Assembly: GCF_947489565.1 (NCBI RefSeq)
Contig: NZ_CANLEA010000019.1
Coordinates: 1 to 64,000, forward strand
Direction: 5' to 3'
From: an uncultured Kordia sp.
Lineage (GTDB): Bacteria > Bacteroidota > Bacteroidia > Flavobacteriales > Flavobacteriaceae
DNA: 64,000 nt
Part shown: positions 1 to 8,334 of the stretch, one piece after another
Position numbering within the stretch: position 1 is the stretch's first letter
Layout: each line of letters opens with the position of its first letter
The notes under the pieces: model-generated
Told to the model about the DNA's origin: nothing
Databases searched by the model: none
Seen by the model: the letters and a program-made list of their open reading frames with translations, nothing else
Program-made: the position numbers and the translations under genes

Positions 1-252
1 AAAGACGTTTTGAGTTTATAATTTTGCCCAATCATATCTAAAAGCAAAGCATGTCCAAGAGCAAAGCAAGTCTAAAAATCTAACAGCAAAGCGTTCTAAG
101 AGCGCAGCGCGTCTAACATCAAACATTTCTCGATACAATTTTTTACAAAAATCACTCGAAAAGACGTTTTGAGTTCATCATTTTATTCAATACATCTAAA
201 AGCAAAGCGTTCTAACAGCGCAGCGATCTAATATCTAACAGCGATAGCGACC
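1..252. repeat. Intergenic array of degenerate TCTAA-AGC-AGCG short repeats
   Basis: Non-coding stretch made of degenerate units like TCTAAAAGCAAAGCG and TCTAACAGCGCAGCG, densest at about 37-125 and 195-252. A 16-base direct repeat (AAAGACGTTTTGAGTT) at 1-16 and 160-175 punctuates the array. The same kind of unit recurs at 29971-30072 in front of lpd. Unit length and spacing are irregular, which rules out a CRISPR array. Function unknown. Confidence 0.6.
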
Positions 253-255
253 TAT

Positions 256-1404
256 TTAATAAGAAACATAATCTACAATTTCCAAACCATACCCAATCAT
301 ACCAACACGTTTTTCTTGATGTGTATTGGTCACTAATTTGATTTTACTAATATTGATGTCATGTAGAATTTGCGCTCCAATTCCGAAGTCTTTTGAGTCC
401 ATTTTAATCTTTGGCGCTTTGTATTCGCCATCTGTTTGTAAGGCTTTCAATTCTTTGATTCTGTGCAATAAATTCAACGAACTGTGATCTTGATTGATAA
501 AAATAATAGCACCTTTTCCTTCGTCATTGATCAAACGGAACATATCGTCCAATTTCTTATCAGCGTTGTTGGTCAAAGTTCCTAAAATATCATCATTTAC
601 TAAAGTAGAATTGATACGTGTGAGTACAGGTTCATCTGCTGACCAGCTTCCTTTGGTTAAGGAAATATGGACTCTATTATTGGTAGTTTGTAGATACGCA
701 CGCATGCGGAATTCTCCGAAACGTGTTTGTACATTAAAATCTTCTTTTTTCTCAATCAAAGAATCGTGCTCCATTCGGTACGCCACTAAGTCTTCTATAG
801 AAACAATTTTTAAATCAAAATTTTTAGCAACTTCCAGCAATTGTGGCAAACGTGCCATGGTACCGTCTTCGTTCATGATTTCTACAATGACACCAGCAGG
901 TTGCAAACCAGCCAAACGTGCAAAATCAATGGCAGCTTCTGTATGACCTGTTCTACGCAATACGCCACCTTCTTTCGCTTTTAACGGAAAAATATGTCCA
1001 GGACGTGCCAAATCAAAAGGTCTTGTGTTTTTATCGATTAAAGCTTGCACCGTTTTAGAACGATCGGAAGCAGAAATTCCAGTCGTAACACCGTTTCCTT
1101 TCAAATCTACAGAAATGGTAAAAGCAGTTTCCATCGGATCGGTATTGTTGCTCACCATCATTCCCAATTGCAATTCTTTACAACGATTTTCTGTCAAAGG
1201 CGCACAAATTAAACCACGACCATGCGTTGCCATAAAGTTGATCATTTCTGGAGTTACCTTTTCAGCAGCAGCTAAAAAATCACCTTCATTTTCACGATTT
1301 TCATCGTCAACTACAATGATTACTTTTCCTTGTCGGATGTCTTCAATGGCTTCATGGATGCTATGTAATTGCGTTTCGGCTTTCACTTTTGTAGTTGCTG
1401 TCAT
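256..1404 (-). CDS. ribBA: RibBA: DHBP synthase fused to a degenerate GTP cyclohydrolase II domain
   Basis: The first half (about residues 1-205) is 3,4-dihydroxy-2-butanone-4-phosphate synthase of riboflavin synthesis, with the hallmark DDENRENEGD, THGRGLICAPL and RPGHIFPL-type segments. The second half has the GTP cyclohydrolase II fold (starts near FGEFRMRAYLQ), but where active enzymes have the zinc-binding C-x10-C-x-C segment this one reads NSTLVNDDILGTLTNN with no cysteine, and EGRG has become EGKG. So only the first activity is well supported. The start is the ATG at 1404 (MTATTKVK); a longer in-frame ATG at 1446 lies upstream of a good -7 box at 1424-1431. It is the last gene of the conserved ftsK-lolA-lptF/G-ribBA order, separated here by a peptide gene and a terminator. 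Confidence 0.93.
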   Translation of the reverse strand: MTATTKVKAETQLHSIHEAIEDIRQGKVIIVVDDENRENEGDFLAAAEKVTPEMINFMATHGRGLICAPLTENRCKELQLGMMVSNNTDPMETAFTISVDLKGNGVTTGISASDRSKTVQALIDKNTRPFDLARPGHIFPLKAKEGGVLRRTGHTEAAIDFARLAGLQPAGVIVEIMNEDGTMARLPQLLEVAKNFDLKIVSIEDLVAYRMEHDSLIEKKEDFNVQTRFGEFRMRAYLQTTNNRVHISLTKGSWSADEPVLTRINSTLVNDDILGTLTNNADKKLDDMFRLINDEGKGAIIFINQDHSSLNLLHRIKELKALQTDGEYKAPKIKMDSKDFGIGAQILHDINISKIKLVTNTHQEKRVGMIGYGLEIVDYVSY

Positions 1405-1423
1405 TTTGAATATAATTTGCTCA

Positions 1424-1431
1424 CAAAAATA
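1424..1431 (-). promoter_or_regulatory. -7 promoter element of ribBA
   Basis: Read on the minus strand this is TATTTTTG, an exact match to the Bacteroidota -7 consensus TAnnTTTG. It lies 20 bases before the chosen ribBA start, giving a short leader. No clean -33 TTG is present at the usual spacing. Confidence 0.45.
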
Positions 1432-1513
1432 AGGATTCTTATTCAATCTGCTTTATAAAAAGATAGTAAAGATTGATATGAGTATTGGACAAAATTATGA
1501 GATGCATTTCATT

Positions 1514-1562
1514 AAAAAAGTTCCTACAATACTTATAAATAATAAATAGGATAGGAACTTAA
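1514..1562 (-). terminator. Terminator after the GG-leader peptide
   Basis: Minus-strand inverted repeat AAGTTCCTA (1552-1560) and TAGGAACTT (1518-1526) with a long AT-rich loop, followed by a T run. It separates the peptide gene from ribBA. Confidence 0.55.
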
Positions 1563-1586
1563 AAATAATTTTAAAGATACACTGTT

Positions 1587-1712
1587 TTAGCAGCAAACCC
1601 ATTTTTCTCCATTAAAATAAAGACAAGCGCATACCAATCCGCCAGTAACTTCTTTTTGAGTTTTTTTGTCTAATTCTTGCACGTCTTCTAGCGCTAAAAT
1701 GTTTTGTAACAT
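1587..1712 (-). CDS. 41-residue double-glycine leader peptide (bacteriocin/ComC-type)
   Basis: Short gene: leader MLQNILALEDVQELDKK, then TQKEVTGG, then a 16-residue tail LVCACLYFNGEKWVCC with four cysteines. A short amphipathic leader ending in GG is the signature of peptides cut and exported by C39-peptidase ABC transporters. This leader (MLxNIL.LexvqeL.K..Q) is a different type from the MKK-LKSL leaders elsewhere in the window. It has its own downstream inverted-repeat terminator and sits between lptF/G and ribBA in an otherwise housekeeping string. No transporter or modifying enzyme is nearby. The family logic is established; the cargo function is unknown. Confidence 0.75.
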   Translation of the reverse strand: MLQNILALEDVQELDKKTQKEVTGGLVCACLYFNGEKWVCC

Positions 1713-1781
1713 GATATAAAGTTTTTGGTTATGTATAAAAGTTACAAAACCAAATTACTGTTACCCAAAAGGATAGAAGGT

Positions 1782-3788
1782 TTATAGATTCTTCTTAGTT
1801 TCTCTGTGCATTTCTTTTTTGATACGCGATCTTACGATAAAGAATGTAACAAAGTAAAATACAAAACCAATAATAGAAATGGTTTGAATGTTCGCTTTTT
1901 TCTTAGCCTTTACGCCAATGCCATCCATAATATTACGCAAGAAAATATTGGAACGCACAAATCTGTAAATGAACAAGATTCCAAAGATAATTGCTGAGGC
2001 AAGCAAGCCATAAAACATCCAGTCTTTCAATTCCATATTATTATTTAAAATTGGCAATGAAAGCGCTGAAATAATAAATGGGACATAATAGAAGAATGAA
2101 AGTTTTGAAGCTTTTAAGTATGAAGAATAGGTTTTTTCAATATCCTTATTAGTGTCATTTTCAAAAACTCCCAATACTTTTAGTCGTCCTTGTGTAATTC
2201 CACGATCGCCTAAAATTCCAATAGCTAAACTTCGTTCGCCATCACTGTAGTTGTACTTGCGATAGTTTTGAACGACATCCATTAATTGTGTGTCACTTAG
2301 AGCAGTTAACTTATCAGTACTTTGTCTGTCAGTTTCTGTAATGACAGCCAATTCTGTAGTTTTAGCTTCATTTTCGTCTTCAGTAAGTTTCACAAATAAC
2401 CCTTTCAATGAGAAACTAAACAATCCTTGATCAGAAGTAGCTCTACGTGTAAAGTAAATACTCAGCGGAAACATAATCATCGTGGAGAGCCACGTTCCCA
2501 GCCATGGAGGAATACTTCCATCTTCGGCACTGTTTTTTCCAAAAATTCCAATAAAGTGATATGCTAAAAACAAACAAATGGCAATAACCATAGGCAATCC
2601 AATTCCACCTTTACGGATAATAGCTCCTAACGGCGCACCGACAAAGAATAGAATGATACATGCAATGGCAACGGCAAATTTATCATGCATAAATATTTTA
2701 TGATGATTCATCTTTTTCTCCATTCGCTTAAAGCGATTCTCCGTATTTTCAAGTGTTGTACGACGTCCTTTGATGTTGGTGATAGAAATATCTAAGGCAC
2801 GTTTTTTATTCTTTAAAGAAAGTACATCCAGAATATTGTCAGTAGTACTTATAGAGTCCAAAGGAACTCTGTTGGTAGAATCTTTTTCAATGATCACAAT
2901 TCCAGTACGTTTGTACATATTGTCACCAAAACCTATTTTTTCTTGCTTGTATTTCTTTTCGTAAACCGCAGTTGTATCAATCAATTGACCTACAGTAAAC
3001 ATTTTATAGGTTCCATTACTTTCATCATTAAAATCGACTTTGTTTACCTCACGCAAGTCAATATTCATGGTATATTTTTCAAACGAAACTTTGGCGTGTT
3101 GCAAGCGCAAAATCTCTTTTGGATCGGTAGATTTTACATCTTCATAACGATTTCCATCAAACAATACCATTTGTAAGATATCGGAATCAGGACTGCTTTT
3201 CAGCTCACCACTTTTAGACTTTAATACCACACGATTCTTCTTATCATTCGATTTCTCGTGAATAATTACTTTATCTAGCAGTTGATCGTTATCACCGTAT
3301 TTTTTATCTACTTTAATATTGATGTTTCCGATGTCGTTAAAAACACCTTCACCAATGGCCAAAGCAGGTTTTTTCTTTGCTAAGTTTTTACGAAGATTGT
3401 ATTGTTTGAATTCTGACCAAGGAATTACATTGTTATTAAAGAAAAACGTTCCAATACCAAGCAATACAATAAATACTACTAAGCTTCGCATGGCGCGTTG
3501 TAACGAAATTCCTGTGGATTTCATTGCAGCAAATTCATAGCTTTCTGCAAATCGACCAAAAGTCATAATAGAAGATACTAAAATACTTAATGGAAGTACT
3601 AATGGAATTAGCTTAGGCGCTGTGTATAGTAAGAATTTTAAAATGATTCCTACGTCCAGTCCTTTTCCTGCCAATTCTCCTATAAAAAGCCAAACGGTTT
3701 GTAATATAAATATGAACATAAATATTACAAACACGGTAAGGAACGTTAAGAGGTAACTCTTAAGTATGTATCTATCAAGTATTTTCAA
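1782..3788 (-). CDS. LptF/LptG-family LPS export permease
   Basis: Inner-membrane permease of the Lpt bridge that extracts LPS and feeds it to LptC/A. Three N-terminal membrane segments (about residues 10-40, 55-75, 98-118) carry the family pattern LDRYILKSYL and FGRFAESYEFAAMKSTG. A long periplasmic jellyroll region (about 130-360) follows, then three membrane segments (about 370-440). An extra C-terminal part with two more membrane segments (about 565-645) brings the total to 668 residues, far above the ~360 of E. coli LptF/G but usual for Bacteroidota. It begins 5 bases after lolA, so the two are surely co-transcribed; lipoprotein and LPS transport are thus coupled. I cannot decide between LptF and LptG. 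Confidence 0.9.
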   Translation of the reverse strand: MKILDRYILKSYLLTFLTVFVIFMFIFILQTVWLFIGELAGKGLDVGIILKFLLYTAPKLIPLVLPLSILVSSIMTFGRFAESYEFAAMKSTGISLQRAMRSLVVFIVLLGIGTFFFNNNVIPWSEFKQYNLRKNLAKKKPALAIGEGVFNDIGNINIKVDKKYGDNDQLLDKVIIHEKSNDKKNRVVLKSKSGELKSSPDSDILQMVLFDGNRYEDVKSTDPKEILRLQHAKVSFEKYTMNIDLREVNKVDFNDESNGTYKMFTVGQLIDTTAVYEKKYKQEKIGFGDNMYKRTGIVIIEKDSTNRVPLDSISTTDNILDVLSLKNKKRALDISITNIKGRRTTLENTENRFKRMEKKMNHHKIFMHDKFAVAIACIILFFVGAPLGAIIRKGGIGLPMVIAICLFLAYHFIGIFGKNSAEDGSIPPWLGTWLSTMIMFPLSIYFTRRATSDQGLFSFSLKGLFVKLTEDENEAKTTELAVITETDRQSTDKLTALSDTQLMDVVQNYRKYNYSDGERSLAIGILGDRGITQGRLKVLGVFENDTNKDIEKTYSSYLKASKLSFFYYVPFIISALSLPILNNNMELKDWMFYGLLASAIIFGILFIYRFVRSNIFLRNIMDGIGVKAKKKANIQTISIIGFVFYFVTFFIVRSRIKKEMHRETKKNL

Positions 3789-3793
3789 GTAGC

Positions 3794-4441
3794 CTAATTT
3801 TTATCTATATAATAGTCCTCGTATTTCGATTCGTCAAATATAAATAAGCTTTTTGATAAAGGCTGATTCGTTTTAAAAGAATTAACAGTTAAAGTGGTAT
3901 TTGTGCCATTTTTTCCTGTTTCTAGTAAATTGTAAATATGTTTTGTTTTTACATCAATTCCCAATAAAACACTTTTAATATCTGATTCTGAGTTTGTTGG
4001 AGTTAATTTGATGTATTGAATTTTTCTGCCACGTACATTTTGTAAAATATCCCATTCGTAAGAATATCCTTTTTTATAGAAGGTAAGCATTTCAGAAGGA
4101 GATAATCCTGTTTCATCATCTTCGGCATCCGAAATAGTTACTTCTTCGTTTGCAGGCACAATTGTATATACTTTTTTAGTATCGTAGATTTTTGTAAAAC
4201 CTAAAAAGTTTAGCAAATATTTATCGCCTTCAAGCGTTACATTTCCTTTCGATTCTTGCTTGGTATTTGCTTCTTTATTATTCAACTCATATTTAAAGTC
4301 GATCTGAATATTGTTGTAACTATTTACTTTGGCGGAAACTTCATCTAATAGTTTTTTTGCTTTTTGAGCATTTTGCGCACTTACATTCAATGTAAACACT
4401 CCTAATACCAACACTAAAACTAATTTTTTCATTTTATCCAT
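3794..4441 (-). CDS. lolA: Outer-membrane lipoprotein carrier LolA
   Basis: Periplasmic chaperone moving lipoproteins from LolCDE to the outer membrane. A signal peptide (MKKLVLVLVLGVFTLNVSAQ after a three-residue MDK extension) precedes a LolA beta-barrel with the usual early pattern AKKLLDEVSAKVNSYNNIQIDF and later YDTKKVYTIVP and GIDVKTKHIYNLLETG. Length 215 residues is normal. The ATG at 4441 overlaps the ftsK stop by 8 bases; the ATG at 4432 (MKKL) is equally possible. Translational coupling to ftsK is likely. This gene order is widespread in Flavobacteriia. Confidence 0.9.
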   Translation of the reverse strand: MDKMKKLVLVLVLGVFTLNVSAQNAQKAKKLLDEVSAKVNSYNNIQIDFKYELNNKEANTKQESKGNVTLEGDKYLLNFLGFTKIYDTKKVYTIVPANEEVTISDAEDDETGLSPSEMLTFYKKGYSYEWDILQNVRGRKIQYIKLTPTNSESDIKSVLLGIDVKTKHIYNLLETGKNGTNTTLTVNSFKTNQPLSKSLFIFDESKYEDYYIDKN

Positions 4442-6908
4442 TTTTTTCGTTTTCTAATAATTGTTCTAAAGCTAAAATATCTGGAACAAGCACTTGTCGC
4501 GCCTTGCTTCCCTCAAATTGACCTACGATTCCAGCCGCTTCCAATTGATCAATTAATCGCCCTGCACGATTGTAGCCTAATTTTAATTTTCGTTGTAATA
4601 ACGAGGCCGAACCTTGCTGTGCAATTACGATAACTTCTGCTGCTTGACGGAACAGTTTGTCTCTATCTGAAATGTCTATATCAAGACTTGTGCCACTTTC
4701 TTCACCTGAGTATTCTGGTAAGATAAAGGCATCAGGATACGCTTTCTGAGCTCCGATAAAATCAGTGATTTTCTCAACTTCTGGCGTATCTACAAAAGCA
4801 CATTGTATACGAATTAAATCGTTTCCTTGTGTGTATAACATATCACCACGACCAATTAATTGATCGGCTCCTGAATTATCTAAAATGGTACGAGAATCTA
4901 TTTTCGACATTACGCGGAAAGCGACTCTGGCAGGGAAATTCGCTTTAATCATACCTGTAATTACATTTACAGAAGGTCTTTGTGTCGCAATAATTAAATG
5001 TATTCCAATAGCACGTGCCAACTGAGCTAAACGAGCAATTGGTGTTTCTACTTCTTTTCCTGCCGTCATGATTAAATCGGCAAATTCATCCACCACTAAG
5101 ACGATATATGGTAAAAACTTATGTCCGTCATTCGGATTCAGCTTTCGAGCTTTAAATTTTGTATTGTATTCCACAATATTACGGCACAAGGCATTCTTGA
5201 GTAAATCGTAACGCTGATCCATTTCAATACAAAGAGAATTCAGCGTGTTAATTACTTTAGAATTGTCTGTGATAATCGCTTCTTCAGAATCTGGAAGTTT
5301 TGCTAAATAGTGACGTTCTATTTTATTGAACAATGTCAATTCCACTTTTTTCGGATCTACCAAGACAAACTTTACTTCCGCAGGATGTTTTTTGTATAAG
5401 ATAGAAGTCAAAATACAATTCAGTCCCACCGATTTACCTTGTCCAGTTGCTCCCGCCATCAATAAATGCGGCATTTTGGCTAAATCAACTACCAAAGTTT
5501 CGTTGCTAATCGTTTTTCCAAACGCAATTGGCAATTGCATTTCGGCTTCTTGAAACTTCTTGGAAGCTATTGCCGAACGCATGGAAACGATTGCAGGTTT
5601 CTTATTGGGAACTTCAATACCAATTGTACCTTTTCCAGGCATTGGCGCAATAATACGAATTCCTAACGCAGCCAATGAAAGTGCAATATCATCTTCTAAA
5701 TTTTTAATCTTAGAGATACGTACACCGGCTTCTGGTATGATTTCGTACAGCGTTACCGTTGGTCCAACTGTTGCTTTGATACTTGCAATTTCTATTTTGT
5801 AATTGCGAAGCGTGGTCACAATTTGGTTTTTATTTCCTTCGAGTTCTTCCTGATTGATGGTGATAGAACTACCGTTGGTATAATCTTTTAAGAGTTCAAT
5901 GGTTGGAAAGCGGAAATTACCCAATTCTAAGGTTGGATCAAATTCTCCGTGTTCTTTGACAAGTTTGTCCGACAAATTTTCGGTAACCGTTTTTTCTTCT
6001 ACAATCTTCTCAACTTGAATCGTGGTTTCTTCTTCTTCTTTTGGAATTTCTACTTCAAAAGAAGTGTCTTTTACATCGGAATCTTTATTTGTGGTATCTC
6101 TTACAGAATGATTTTTAATCGTTGGTTGTACATTTTCAACCGATAATTCAAACTCTGACTTTTCAGTTTCTGTTGTATTGTCTTTTGTTTCTGGAATTTC
6201 AGCGGTAACAGTATCTTCTGTTGGAGTTGTTTCTTCAGTTGTTGAAGTATTTTCTGTGGTTTCCGTTGGAATCTCTTCTTCTGCAAAATCTTCTTTGATA
6301 GAAGATTTACGTTTGTTGATATATTCGGTAACGTGTTCTGGCGTAAGCTTCAAACGAAATACACCATAGATAATGGCTCCGAAAACTAACAACAATCCTA
6401 CACCAATTTTACCAATATATACTTGTAAATACGAGTTAATTTCAAAACCAATAGTTCCTCCTAAAATAGGCGCTGAGTTAAAGAAGAATCCTAAAAAGAC
6501 AGAAAGCCAAATTACAATAACACTTCCCCAAAACCATCTGTTAAATAACTTCTTTTTGATATCCATTAATAGGTACAAGCCAGTGACAAATAGTAAACTT
6601 GCAAATATAAATGATGCAATTCCAAATCCTTCATAGATAAAGAAATTGCTAATGCCAGCTCCAAACTTTTGCATCCAATTTTGTGTTTGAGCTGTGCCAT
6701 CGGTATTTGCTAACGCACTTTGATCGACTTGACCCGTAAAAAAATACGAAGCAAAAGCAACAAACAAGGCAATTGCAAATAACATGAGTAAACTCCCCAA
6801 TATAATTTGATGCTGTCGGGTAAAAGTAAAGTCAGGTTTTTTGAATTTAGAACCTTTAGAAGTTTTTTTTGTTGTTTTAGATTTTTTTTCGGTTTTCTTC
6901 TTTGCCAT
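4434..6908 (-). CDS. ftsK: DNA translocase FtsK
   Basis: Septal DNA pump that clears chromosome termini and activates XerCD at dif. Four membrane segments lie in the first ~190 residues. An acidic low-complexity Thr/Glu linker follows (about 205-300). The motor has Walker A GATGQGKS (about residues 482-489), Walker B VVDEFADLIM (about 604) and the stretch IATQRPSVNVITG. The C-terminal gamma winged helix (LLQRKLKLGYNRAGRLIDQLE) recognises KOPS-type polar sequences. At 824 residues it has a much shorter linker than E. coli FtsK, as usual in Bacteroidota. It is the first gene of the lolA-lptF/G string. Confidence 0.96.
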   Translation of the reverse strand: MAKKKTEKKSKTTKKTSKGSKFKKPDFTFTRQHQIILGSLLMLFAIALFVAFASYFFTGQVDQSALANTDGTAQTQNWMQKFGAGISNFFIYEGFGIASFIFASLLFVTGLYLLMDIKKKLFNRWFWGSVIVIWLSVFLGFFFNSAPILGGTIGFEINSYLQVYIGKIGVGLLLVFGAIIYGVFRLKLTPEHVTEYINKRKSSIKEDFAEEEIPTETTENTSTTEETTPTEDTVTAEIPETKDNTTETEKSEFELSVENVQPTIKNHSVRDTTNKDSDVKDTSFEVEIPKEEEETTIQVEKIVEEKTVTENLSDKLVKEHGEFDPTLELGNFRFPTIELLKDYTNGSSITINQEELEGNKNQIVTTLRNYKIEIASIKATVGPTVTLYEIIPEAGVRISKIKNLEDDIALSLAALGIRIIAPMPGKGTIGIEVPNKKPAIVSMRSAIASKKFQEAEMQLPIAFGKTISNETLVVDLAKMPHLLMAGATGQGKSVGLNCILTSILYKKHPAEVKFVLVDPKKVELTLFNKIERHYLAKLPDSEEAIITDNSKVINTLNSLCIEMDQRYDLLKNALCRNIVEYNTKFKARKLNPNDGHKFLPYIVLVVDEFADLIMTAGKEVETPIARLAQLARAIGIHLIIATQRPSVNVITGMIKANFPARVAFRVMSKIDSRTILDNSGADQLIGRGDMLYTQGNDLIRIQCAFVDTPEVEKITDFIGAQKAYPDAFILPEYSGEESGTSLDIDISDRDKLFRQAAEVIVIAQQGSASLLQRKLKLGYNRAGRLIDQLEAAGIVGQFEGSKARQVLVPDILALEQLLENEKNG

Positions 6909-7075
6909 TTAGAGATTGCTATTTACTGCAAAAAATGCAAATTATGCTTACTGCGCAAGATATTTAAAATTAATCTTTATGCGAAACGTTTTTCCGTAAA
7001 ATACGAGTATATATAATGAATAGGAGTGAAGTTGTGCTTTGAAGCAAATATTTATACAAAGAAATGTAAGAAAAA

Positions 7076-7098
7076 GAAAAAGCGAGATTGCTCCCGCT
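7076..7098 (-). terminator. Terminator of precursor peptide gene 7140-7319
   Basis: On the minus strand AGCGGGAGCAATCTCGCT (7081-7098) folds into a stem with a G-U pair and runs into T-rich sequence. It is a near copy of the hairpins at 7627-7642 and 8014-8031, each just behind a related precursor gene. Confidence 0.7.
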
Positions 7099-7139
7099 AG
7101 TATTCTATTTTAATAAGGTGAAAAATATTTAGAAGAGTT

Positions 7140-7319
7140 TTATTCTTCGTTTGGACATGTTAAAGAAGGACAATATCCTTTTGTAATTTCTGTAACACAA
7201 ATAAGTAAAGAATTCCAAAGTGTTATTGAAGCTGCTTTTCCTCCTTGTACTTGGTCAGAATCTAACTTGCTAACGGTCGTCTTTTTTAAAGATAAATTTT
7301 TAATTGATCTTTTTTTCAT
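7140..7319 (-). CDS. RiPP-type precursor peptide, 59 residues (GG leader)
   Basis: The leader MKKRSIKNLSLKKTTVSKL, then DSDQVQGG, matches the Bacteroidota natural-product-precursor pattern (MKK-xLKxLxLxKxxIxxL...GG). The tail KAASITLWNSLLICVTEITK ends in GYCPSLTCPNEE and has three cysteines and several Ser/Thr. It is the first of three tandem precursor genes on the minus strand and is followed by the shared-type hairpin. Its core does not resemble the next two. Tail chemistry (lanthionine, disulfide or other) cannot be read from the sequence, and no modifying enzyme is in the window. Confidence 0.8.
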   Translation of the reverse strand: MKKRSIKNLSLKKTTVSKLDSDQVQGGKAASITLWNSLLICVTEITKGYCPSLTCPNEE

Positions 7320-7626
7320 GATTTTAAATTTTATGGTTTATAAAGGAACTAAATTAGGTTAAAAAGAAGTAGGAAAAATAATTACTTGTCTAGATTTATG
7401 AATTATAAGTCCTGTTTTAAAGTATTTTTAGAACAGATATATATGAGGTTAAAATGATTACATTCACATTATTGATATGTTCTATTTTATAGTTGATTTC
7501 TTTTGATTTGACTAAAAACTCATTTTTTATAAGTAGTTATCTGTTTATTTTTGGAAGAAGCACAAAAGCTAGCATGATTATTATTTTTATGAAGTCTATT
7601 TACAAAAACTAATAATCAATAAAAAA
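7320..7626. other. AT-rich intergenic region
   Basis: About 300 bases with very high A+T and no open frame resembling a precursor or other protein. It must hold the promoter of the precursor gene at 7140-7319; I could not identify a convincing TAnnTTTG box. Confidence 0.4.
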
Positions 7627-7642
7627 GCGGGATTTCTCCCGC
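7627..7642 (-). terminator. Terminator of precursor peptide gene 7651-7842
   Basis: A perfect GCGGGA/TCCCGC stem with a 4-base loop, followed on the minus strand by a T run, only 8 bases after the stop codon. Second member of the three-copy hairpin family. Confidence 0.8.
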
Positions 7643-7650
7643 CTCATTTT

Positions 7651-7842
7651 TTAGCTTCTGTTATCTTCGTTTTTTAGATCACAGTTTATAATGCCGCATG
7701 TATGTTTTATAGGCCCAACACAACCTGTGTTAGCACAACCTATGAGACTTTCAATTGGAGCAGCTCCACCTTTTACAAGATTATCAAGAATAGAAATTGA
7801 TTTTTTGTTTAGGTCCAAACTTTTTAGGTTTCTTTTTTTCAT
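7651..7842 (-). CDS. RiPP-type precursor peptide, 63 residues, TGCVGPI core (copy 1)
   Basis: Leader MKKRNLKSLDLNKKSISIL then DNLVKGG, the class seen on flavobacterial lanthipeptide-like precursors. The core after GG carries four cysteines and the block TGCVGPIKHTCGIINCDLK. The neighbour at 8041-8229 has almost the same block (TGCVGPIRKTCGIINCEIK), while the residues just after GG differ (AAPIESLIGCAN here). A shared cysteine frame with a variable N-terminal core points to a recent duplication, or to a two-peptide product. A strong terminator lies 8 bases downstream. No LanB/LanC, YcaO or radical SAM gene is adjacent. Confidence 0.85.
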   Translation of the reverse strand: MKKRNLKSLDLNKKSISILDNLVKGGAAPIESLIGCANTGCVGPIKHTCGIINCDLKNEDNRS

Positions 7843-8013
7843 AATGTGGAATATTGTAGTTAATAAGTCAACAATGTATAAAAAGAAGTTGCTTGAAAAC
7901 TGACATTTAAACTGACATTTTTCGCAAAGAGTTTGTGAATCTGATTTTAGGAATATGAATGAAGAACTTTTATATGTTTAAATGCACAATGATGAAACAT
8001 TTGAAAAAGAAAA

Positions 8014-8031
8014 AGCGGGATTGCTCCCGCT
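8014..8031 (-). terminator. Terminator of precursor peptide gene 8041-8229
   Basis: A perfect AGCGGGA-TTGC-TCCCGCT hairpin, followed on the minus strand by TTTTTC, 9 bases after the stop. Third member of the hairpin family. Confidence 0.8.
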
Positions 8032-8040
8032 ATGTTTTCA

Positions 8041-8229
8041 TTAGGCACAGAAATCGGTTTTGATTTCACAATTAATGATACCACATGTTTTTCGAATTGG
8101 TCCAACACAACCCGTTGCTTGTGGACATTCTTTGTAACTAGGAATCGCGACTCCTCCTTTCAATACATTTTCTAAATTAGAAATTGATTTTTTGTTAAGT
8201 GCCAGTGTTTTTAGCTCTTGTTTTTTCAT
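8041..8229 (-). CDS. RiPP-type precursor peptide, 62 residues, TGCVGPI core (copy 2)
   Basis: Leader MKKQELKTLALNKKSISNLE then NVLKGG; core VAIPSYKECPQA followed by TGCVGPIRKTCGIINCEIK and DFCA, five cysteines in all. Four of them align with the cysteines of the 7651-7842 peptide and the block around them is nearly identical, so the two genes are paralogues. It has its own terminator. Thr residues beside the Cys would allow lanthionine rings if a dehydratase exists elsewhere; that is inference. Confidence 0.85.
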   Translation of the reverse strand: MKKQELKTLALNKKSISNLENVLKGGVAIPSYKECPQATGCVGPIRKTCGIINCEIKTDFCA

Positions 8230-8334
8230 AATGATAATTGTTTTTTTGATTGAATGATATCATTAAGGTAAGAAAAAAAAGAAAGCGACTGTAGTTTTTT
8301 ATGTTTTTTTAACAATAGAGAATTCGGTAGTGTA

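Noticed and set aside
1-252. Possible CRISPR array in the repeat-rich region
   Set aside because: Units are degenerate and of irregular length and spacing, spacers are not unique segments of constant size, and no cas genes are near.
256-1446. Longer RibBA start at 1446
   Set aside because: The segment includes the likely -7 box at 1424-1431 and does not align with the DHBP synthase N-terminus.
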